DNA of 64,000 nt from contig NZ_CP028271.1 of the NCBI RefSeq assembly GCF_009914055.1, positions 558,001 through 622,000 on the forward strand. Reading direction: 5' to 3'. Shown here piece after piece: positions 58,680 through 64,000 of this stretch. Each line of letters starts with the position of its first letter. Position 1 is the stretch's first letter. Origin of the DNA: Mixta intestinalis. Lineage in GTDB: Bacteria > Pseudomonadota > Gammaproteobacteria > Enterobacterales > Enterobacteriaceae. The position numbers were made by a program, and so were the translations under genes. The notes under the pieces were generated by a model, which saw only the letters and a program-made list of their open reading frames with translations, searched no databases and was not told the DNA's origin.

Positions 58680-59897
58680 ATGAGTAGCGTAGATATTCTC
58701 GTTCCCGACCTGCCTGAATCTGTTGCTGACGCCACCGTAGCAACCTGGCATAAAAAACCGGGCGATGCGGTAAGCCGCGATGAAGTTCTGGTAGAGATCG
58801 AAACGGATAAAGTTATCCTGGAAGTGCCGGCTTCCGCCGACGGCGTGCTGGAAGCCGTACTGGAAGAAGAAGGTGCCACCGTTACGTCGCGTCAGATCCT
58901 GGGCCGCCTGAAAGAGGGCAACAGCGGCGGTAAAGAAACGACCGCTAAAGCTGAAGGTAACGAGGCTAACCCGGCGCAGCGGCAGTCCGCTTCGCTGGAA
59001 GAAGAAAGCAACGACGCGCTCAGCCCGGCGATCCGCCGCCTGATTGCTGAACACGATCTTGACGCCGCTGCGATCAAAGGCACCGGCGTTGGCGGACGTC
59101 TGACCCGTGAAGATGTGGAAAAACATCTGAAACAGCAGCCTGCCGCCGCGAAAGCCGAGCCGAAAGCGGAAGCTGCACCGCAGCAGCCGCTGGCGGGCCG
59201 CAGCGAAAAACGCGTACCGATGACCCGTCTGCGTAAGCGTGTGGCGGAGCGTCTGCTGGAAGCGAAAAACAGTACCGCAATGCTGACCACCTTCAACGAA
59301 GTGAACATGAAGCCGATTATGGATCTGCGTAAGCAGTACGGCGAAGCTTTCGAGAAGCGTCACGGCGTGCGTCTGGGCTTTATGTCCTTCTACATTAAAG
59401 CTGTGGTAGAAGCGCTGAAACGTTACCCGGAAGTGAACGCCTCTATCGACGGCGACGATGTGGTTTATCACAACTACTTCGACGTCAGCATTGCCGTTTC
59501 TACGCCGCGTGGCCTGGTCACGCCGGTGCTGAAAGATGTTGATACGCTGAGCATGGCGGACATTGAGAAAAAAATCAAAGAGTTGGCGATTAAAGGCCGC
59601 GACGGTAAGCTAACGGTCGACGAGCTGACCGGCGGTAACTTTACCATCACCAACGGCGGCGTGTTCGGTTCTCTGATGTCCACGCCGATCATCAACCCGC
59701 CGCAGAGCGCGATTCTGGGCATGCACGCCATTAAAGATCGTCCGATGGCGGTAAATGGTCAGGTAGTAGTGCTGCCGATGATGTATCTGGCGCTCTCTTA
59801 CGATCACCGTCTGATCGATGGCCGCGAATCCGTAGGCTATCTGGTGGCAGTGAAAGAGATGCTGGAAGATCCGGCGCGCCTGCTGCTGGACGTTTAA
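58680..59897 (+). CDS. sucB: Dihydrolipoyl succinyltransferase SucB
   Basis: E2 core of the 2-oxoglutarate dehydrogenase complex, 405 residues. It has one lipoyl domain with lipoyl-lysine in EIETDKVILEV (about residue 44), an Ala/Lys/Pro-rich hinge, a peripheral-subunit-binding domain (SPAIRRLIAEHDLDAAAIKGTG), a second linker and the catalytic domain ending YDHRLIDGRESVGYL (catalytic His-Asp). Confidence 0.98.
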   Translation: MSSVDILVPDLPESVADATVATWHKKPGDAVSRDEVLVEIETDKVILEVPASADGVLEAVLEEEGATVTSRQILGRLKEGNSGGKETTAKAEGNEANPAQRQSASLEEESNDALSPAIRRLIAEHDLDAAAIKGTGVGGRLTREDVEKHLKQQPAAAKAEPKAEAAPQQPLAGRSEKRVPMTRLRKRVAERLLEAKNSTAMLTTFNEVNMKPIMDLRKQYGEAFEKRHGVRLGFMSFYIKAVVEALKRYPEVNASIDGDDVVYHNYFDVSIAVSTPRGLVTPVLKDVDTLSMADIEKKIKELAIKGRDGKLTVDELTGGNFTITNGGVFGSLMSTPIINPPQSAILGMHAIKDRPMAVNGQVVVLPMMYLALSYDHRLIDGRESVGYLVAVKEMLEDPARLLLDV

Positions 59898-59904
59898 TCT
59901 TGCC

Positions 59905-59926
59905 GGGCGCGGTATATGCCGCGCCC
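59905..59926 (+). repeat. Hairpin between sucB and sucC
   Basis: Perfect 8-base stem GGGCGCGG / CCGCGCCC with a 6-base loop, without a T-run, in the 69-base gap. It is probably an mRNA-stability element inside the operon. Confidence 0.5.
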
Positions 59927-59966
59927 AACGTTACTAATGTTTTCAGACCTGAATGGATAGAACATC

Positions 59967-61133
59967 ATGAACTTACACGAGTACCAGGCGAAACAGCTGT
60001 TTGCACGGTATGGCTTACCGGCACCCACCGGTTACGCCTGCACTACGCCACGCGAAGCGGAAGAGGCGGCCTCCAAAATTGGCGCAGGCCCGTGGGTAGT
60101 GAAATGTCAGGTTCATGCCGGTGGCCGTGGTAAAGCGGGCGGTGTGAAAGTGGTTAACAGCAAGGAAGATATTCGTGCCTTCGCTGAAAACTGGCTGGGT
60201 AAACGTCTGGTCACTTACCAAACGGATGCGGAAGGGCAGCCGGTTAACGAAATTCTGGTAGAAGCCGCTACCGATATCGATAAAGAACTCTATCTCGGTG
60301 CGGTTGTCGATCGCAGCTCGCGTCGCGTGGTGTTTATGGCCTCTACCGAAGGTGGCGTAGAGATTGAGAAAGTAGCGGAAGAAACCCCGCACCTGATTCA
60401 TAAAATGGCGCTGGATCCGCTGACCGGTCCGCAGCCTTATCAGGGCCGCGAGCTGGCATTTAAGCTGGGTCTGACCGGCAAACAGGTAAACCAGTTCACC
60501 AAAATCTTTATGGGCCTGGCAACGCTATTCCTGGAACGTGACCTGGCGCTGGTTGAGATCAACCCGCTGGTTATCACTAAGCAGGGCGACCTGATCTGTC
60601 TGGATGGCAAACTGGGCGCGGACGGCAACGCAATGTTCCGTCAGCCGGAACTGCGTGAAATGCGCGATCCGAGCCAGGAAGACCCGCGTGAAGCCCATGC
60701 TACCCAGTGGGAACTGAACTACGTTGCGCTGGAAGGTAACATCGGCTGTATGGTAAACGGCGCTGGCCTGGCGATGGGGACCATGGATATCGTGAAACAT
60801 CACGGTGGCCAGCCAGCTAACTTCCTCGACGTCGGCGGTGGCGCGACCAAAGAGCGCGTAACCGAAGCCTTTAAAATCATCCTCTCTGATGATGCGGTGA
60901 AAGCGGTATTTGTTAACATTTTCGGCGGCATCGTGCGCTGTGACCTGATTGCTGACGGCATCATCGGTGCAGTAGCGGAAGTTGGCGTTAACGTACCGGT
61001 AGTGGTACGTCTGGAAGGGAACAACGCTGAGCTGGGCGCACAGAAACTGGCGGACAGTGGTTTGAATATTATTGCAGCAACCAGCCTCACCGACGCGGCC
61101 CAACGCGTTGTTGCTGCAGCGGAGGGTAAGTAA
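59967..61133 (+). CDS. sucC: Succinyl-CoA synthetase beta subunit SucC
   Basis: ATP-grasp subunit that makes succinate and ATP from succinyl-CoA. 388 residues, as in E. coli, starting MNLHEYQAKQLFARYGLPAPTG. It has nucleotide-binding KCQVHAGGRGKAGGVK and the C-terminal CoA-ligase domain with NIFGGIVRCDLIADGII. Its stop overlaps the sucD start by one base. Confidence 0.98.
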   Translation: MNLHEYQAKQLFARYGLPAPTGYACTTPREAEEAASKIGAGPWVVKCQVHAGGRGKAGGVKVVNSKEDIRAFAENWLGKRLVTYQTDAEGQPVNEILVEAATDIDKELYLGAVVDRSSRRVVFMASTEGGVEIEKVAEETPHLIHKMALDPLTGPQPYQGRELAFKLGLTGKQVNQFTKIFMGLATLFLERDLALVEINPLVITKQGDLICLDGKLGADGNAMFRQPELREMRDPSQEDPREAHATQWELNYVALEGNIGCMVNGAGLAMGTMDIVKHHGGQPANFLDVGGGATKERVTEAFKIILSDDAVKAVFVNIFGGIVRCDLIADGIIGAVAEVGVNVPVVVRLEGNNAELGAQKLADSGLNIIAATSLTDAAQRVVAAAEGK

Positions 61134-62008
61134 TGTCCATTTTGATCGACAAAAACACCAAAGTTATCTGCCAGGGGTTCACCGGTGGCCAGGGTACATT
61201 CCACTCTGAGCAGGCGCTGGCCTATGGGACGCAGCTGGTTGGTGGCGTAACGCCGGGCAAAGGCGGCACGACCCATCTCGGCCTGCCGGTATTCAATACC
61301 GTGCGCGAAGCGGTAGAAGCTACCGGCGCGACAGCCTCCGTTATTTATGTACCGGCTCCGTTTTGTAAAGACGGCATCTTGGAAGCGATCGATGCGGGCA
61401 TTAAATTAATTATCACCATTACCGAAGGTATTCCGACGCTGGATATGCTAACGGTAAAAGTGAAGCTGGACGAAGCGGGCGTGCGCATGATTGGCCCGAA
61501 CTGTCCGGGCGTGATCACGCCGGGCGAATGTAAAATCGGTATCATGCCGGGCCACATTCACCAGCCGGGACGCATCGGCATCGTATCCCGTTCAGGTACG
61601 CTGACCTATGAAGCGGTTAAGCAGACTACCGACATCGGTTACGGCCAGTCCACCTGCGTGGGTATCGGCGGCGATCCGATTCCGGGTTCTAACTTTATTG
61701 ATATCCTGCAGATGTTCCAGGATGACCCGCAGACCGAAGCCATCGTAATGATCGGCGAAATCGGCGGCAGTGCGGAAGAAGAGGCGGCTGCTTTTATCAA
61801 AGAGCACGTGACCAAGCCAGTTGTTGGCTATATTGCGGGCGTCACCGCGCCGAAAGGCAAGCGTATGGGACATGCAGGTGCCATCATCGCAGGCGGTAAA
61901 GGTACGGCGGATGAGAAATTCGCTGCGCTGGAAGCCGCAGGTGTAAAAACTGTACGTAGCCTGGCAGATATTGGCGATGCAGTAAAAGCGGTTCTTCCTC
62001 TGAAATAA
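61133..62008 (+). CDS. sucD: Succinyl-CoA synthetase alpha subunit SucD
   Basis: 291-residue subunit with CoA-binding Rossmann domain (MSILIDKNTKVICQGFTG) and the phospho-histidine in KRMGHAGAIIAGGKGTADEK, about residue 246. Two residues longer than E. coli at the C-terminus. Last gene of the sdhCDAB-sucABCD block. Confidence 0.98.
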   Translation: MSILIDKNTKVICQGFTGGQGTFHSEQALAYGTQLVGGVTPGKGGTTHLGLPVFNTVREAVEATGATASVIYVPAPFCKDGILEAIDAGIKLIITITEGIPTLDMLTVKVKLDEAGVRMIGPNCPGVITPGECKIGIMPGHIHQPGRIGIVSRSGTLTYEAVKQTTDIGYGQSTCVGIGGDPIPGSNFIDILQMFQDDPQTEAIVMIGEIGGSAEEEAAAFIKEHVTKPVVGYIAGVTAPKGKRMGHAGAIIAGGKGTADEKFAALEAAGVKTVRSLADIGDAVKAVLPLK

Positions 62009-62057
62009 TCTCTTTAAGATTATTCGATAAATTGGCCACCTGTGGGTGGCCTTTTTT
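62009..62057 (+). ncRNA. sdhX: Candidate SdhX-type RNA from the sucD 3' UTR, ending in a terminator
   Basis: In E. coli a small RNA (SdhX, also RybD) is released from the 3' end of the sdh-suc transcript. Here 25 bases of unstructured sequence (TCTCTTTAAGATTATTCGAT) are followed by a terminator. Sequence similarity to SdhX was not confirmed, only position and structure. Confidence 0.4.
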
Positions 62058-62058
62058 A
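62034..62058 (+). terminator. Terminator of the sdh-suc operon
   Basis: Perfect 7-base stem GGCCACC / GGTGGCC with loop TGTG followed by six T residues, 25 bases past the sucD stop. Confidence 0.9.
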
Positions 62059-62228
62059 TATATTGCCGTTGGTTAAGTAACTTCCTGTCTTTTATCCCTC
62101 TCATTGCTTCTGGATAAACCTCTCATTCGTTCTCCTGTTTTTATATTTGGCATAAATTTTGCAATATATGTTTGTTGTATTTTTGATTGTTTTTGGTTTA
62201 TTTATTGTAAATTTCAACGGAAAGGATA

Positions 62229-62297
62229 ATGGTAAAAATAATGTTATCTGAAGAAAAGGAATTAAACGCTTTAGCTATTCAACTAAAAGAAAAGTAA
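62229..62297 (+). CDS. Candidate small protein of 22 residues, unknown function
   Basis: An ATG preceded by GGAAAGGATA (good Shine-Dalgarno and spacing) opens a 22-codon frame reading MVKIMLSEEKELNALAIQ followed by LKEK and a stop. The peptide is charged and could form an amphipathic helix. It is the only plausible ORF in the A/T-rich spacer. No family was recognised; it may be chance. Confidence 0.35.
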   Translation: MVKIMLSEEKELNALAIQLKEK

Positions 62298-62429
62298 AAT
62301 TTGGCAATTTAAACTTTTTCTAATATTAAACACATGCGCTAATATTACTAAATATAAACGTTAAGTTAACATTTGATTTACCACTATTTTAATTTCTCTC
62401 ATTAAGTTTTAATTTTTCTTTGATTTGCC

Positions 62430-62486
62430 GTTAATTATTTGAAGTTTAAGTTTTCCTATTGACCTCGCGCCTTTTCGGAGTAAATT
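62430..62486 (+). promoter_or_regulatory. ArcA-type box and candidate cydA promoter
   Basis: GTTAATTA (62430-62437) is an exact ArcA half-site, with GTTAAGTTAAC near 62361 adding related repeats. A promoter fit TTGACC (62459-62464), 16-base spacer, TAAATT (62481-62486) follows. ArcA activation of cydAB under low oxygen is known in E. coli. The leader would be about 300 bases. Confidence 0.5.
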
Positions 62487-62790
62487 GCGCCATATCATTT
62501 TTTGGATTTTTACCTCATTTGTAGTAGTTGCGAATCTGGATCAAAAAAATCCTCAGGCCGCAATAATTTTGCTTTACCGTTTCGTTTGTATGGGTATTAT
62601 ATTGGCGTCTCACCAGGGAAGATATAATTAACTTTCGTTTAACTGCTGTAGGGCAGCGTGGCTGTTTGCGTCCGCTATACAGCAAAAAATAAAAAACCTT
62701 TTTCAACAGCAATTAGCCTGTCGCTATTTGTTGGTTCGCCAATAAATAACGTATGCGTTAATCGCTTTCAGCGAAAAGCAAGGGGTCAAG

Positions 62791-64000
62791 ATGTTCGATA
62801 TCGTCGATCTGTCGCGTTTACAGTTTGCCTTGACGGCGATGTACCATTTCCTGTTTGTGCCACTGACGATAGGTCTGTCGTTTTTACTGGCAATCATGGA
62901 AACCGTCTATGTCCTGTCGGGAAAACCGATTTACAAAGATATGACTAAGTTCTGGGGCAAGCTGTTTGGCATTAACTTCGCCCTGGGGGTTGCCACCGGC
63001 CTGACGATGGAATTCCAGTTTGGGACTAACTGGTCTTACTATTCTCACTACGTTGGGGATATTTTCGGCGCTCCGCTGGCTATCGAAGCGCTAATGGCTT
63101 TTTTCCTTGAATCGACTTTTGTCGGCCTCTTCTTTTTCGGCTGGGATCGTCTCGGCAAAGTTCAGCATATGGCCGTGACCTGGCTGGTTGCGCTGGGTTC
63201 CAACCTTTCTGCGCTGTGGATCCTGGTCGCTAATGGCTGGATGCAGAACCCGATTGCCGCCGAGTTTAATTTTGAAACCATGCGCATGGAAATGGTGAGC
63301 TTCTCTGAGCTGGTATTAAACCCGGTGGCACAGGTGAAATTTGTGCATACCGTGGCGGCGGGCTATACCACCGGGGCCATGTTTATCCTGGGCATCAGCG
63401 CTTATTACCTGCTGCGCGGGCGCGACGTCGCTTTTGCGAAGCGCTCTTTCGCTATTGCGGCCAGTTTTGGTATGGCGGCAGTGCTGTCGGTCATTCTGCT
63501 GGGCGATGAGTCCGGCTATGAAATGGGTGATGTACAGAAAGCTAAGCTGGCTGCGATAGAAGCCGAGTGGGAAACCCAGCCTGCGCCAGCCTCCTTTACG
63601 CTGTTCGGCCTGCCCAACCAGGAAACTCAGCAAAACGACTACGCCGTTCAGGTTCCGTGGCTGCTGGGACTCATTGCCACCCGTTCGGTGGATAAACCGG
63701 TAACCGGGCTGAAAGAGCTGTTGGCGGAACATGAAGTACGTATCCGCAACGGTATGAAAGCATATCAGTTACTGGAAGCGTTGCGCGCTGGTGAAACCGA
63801 TCCGGCAGTACGCGAAGACTTTAACGCCCGTAAACAAGATCTTGGCTATGGCCTGTTGCTGAAACGCTATACGCCGAATGTGGCTGACGCAACGGAACAG
63901 CAGATCAAGCTGGCAACGCAGGACTCTATTCCGCAGGTCGCGCCGCTCTATTTCTCCTTCCGCATTATGGTGCTGTGCGGTGTGTTGATGCTGGGGATTA
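62791..64000 (+). CDS. cydA: Cytochrome bd-I ubiquinol oxidase subunit I CydA, C-terminus outside window
   Basis: Quinol oxidase subunit carrying hemes b558, b595 and d. The frame starts at ATG 62791 (MFDIVDLSRLQFALTAMYHF) with AAGGGG upstream and stays open for 403 codons to the window end. His19 (heme b595 ligand region), LESTFVGLFFFGWDRLG and the quinol-binding Q-loop near GDESGYEMGDVQKAKLAAIEAEWETQP are present. E. coli CydA has 522 residues, so about 120 are missing at the edge, not truncated in the genome. Confidence 0.97.
   Translation, partial: MFDIVDLSRLQFALTAMYHFLFVPLTIGLSFLLAIMETVYVLSGKPIYKDMTKFWGKLFGINFALGVATGLTMEFQFGTNWSYYSHYVGDIFGAPLAIEALMAFFLESTFVGLFFFGWDRLGKVQHMAVTWLVALGSNLSALWILVANGWMQNPIAAEFNFETMRMEMVSFSELVLNPVAQVKFVHTVAAGYTTGAMFILGISAYYLLRGRDVAFAKRSFAIAASFGMAAVLSVILLGDESGYEMGDVQKAKLAAIEAEWETQPAPASFTLFGLPNQETQQNDYAVQVPWLLGLIATRSVDKPVTGLKELLAEHEVRIRNGMKAYQLLEALRAGETDPAVREDFNARKQDLGYGLLLKRYTPNVADATEQQIKLATQDSIPQVAPLYFSFRIMVLCGVLMLGI

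Larger units (their letters stand above)
62058..62790. promoter_or_regulatory. AT-rich region before cydA
   Basis: About 730 bases, markedly A/T rich up to 62700. The E. coli mngRAB genes that lie between sucD and cydA are absent. Contents: a 22-codon ORF (62229-62297), an ArcA-type box (62430-62437) and a promoter fit TTGACC-16-TAAATT (62459-62486). No FNR palindrome was identified. The low GC suggests H-NS binding, which is inference. Confidence 0.6.

Noticed and set aside
1..64000. CRISPR arrays, insertion sequences, prophage or attachment sites
   Set aside because: No regularly spaced repeats, transposase, integrase or tRNA-end duplications were seen; the tRNA operon is flanked by ordinary genes.

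Overview
The window is a core chromosomal segment of a gamma-proteobacterium of the order Enterobacterales. Protein similarity is closest to Escherichia coli-type genes recalled from memory, and the gene losses and gains look most like an Erwiniaceae member (Pantoea, Mixta or Erwinia). The genus is an inference; no marker gene settles it. Gene order follows the E. coli mrdA-to-cydA arc (about 14 to 17 minutes on that map) almost throughout. There are no insertion sequences, prophages, CRISPR arrays or rRNA genes.

Left part (1-18.4 kb), mostly minus strand: envelope and housekeeping genes mrdA (cut by the window edge), rlmH, rsfS, nadD, holA, lptE and leuS; plus-strand ybeL; the glutamate/aspartate ABC transporter gltIJKL with a terminator hairpin between gltI and gltJ that looks like the end of an SroC-type RNA; lnt, corC, ybeY, ybeZ and miaB; then plus-strand ubiF. 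Lnt carries a basic insertion of about 40 residues relative to E. coli.

18.4-24.9 kb: a seven-tRNA operon (Met-Leu-Gln-Gln-Met-Gln-Gln) with a visible GC-rich-discriminator promoter, asnB, and nagBAC divergent from nagE. The nagB-nagE gap holds a clear NagC operator and a CRP site. nagD is missing from its usual place.

27-35 kb: glnS, an Mtr-type tryptophan permease with a TrpR-operator-like site, then a chitin-sugar module. The module is chitoporin chiP (with a NagC operator and a ChiX pairing site over its ribosome binding site) and an outer-membrane lipoprotein chitobiase in place of chiQ. With NagE, NagB and NagA this makes a coherent route: chitooligosaccharide entry, cleavage to GlcNAc, PTS import and catabolism.

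35-41 kb: fur (with a candidate uof leader ORF), fldA, ybfE, ybfF, seqA, pgm, an orphan kdpE without kdpFABCD, and ybfA. 41-50 kb: a ybgA-like DUF523/DUF1722 gene and photolyase phr behind a MerR-type inverted repeat, nif3-like ybgI, and a 5-oxoproline operon made of pxpBCA, a DUF969/DUF979 transporter pair, pyroglutamyl peptidase and nei. 50-64 kb: gltA, then the TCA block sdhCDAB-sucABCD, an AT-rich spacer of about 780 bases with a 22-codon ORF and an ArcA-type site, and the start of cydA (cut by the window end).

No wholly new system is evident. The points most worth following up are the orphan kdpE, the presumed light-responsive ybgA-phr operator, the complete 5-oxoproline acquisition operon, the Lnt insertion, and the small ORF before cydA.
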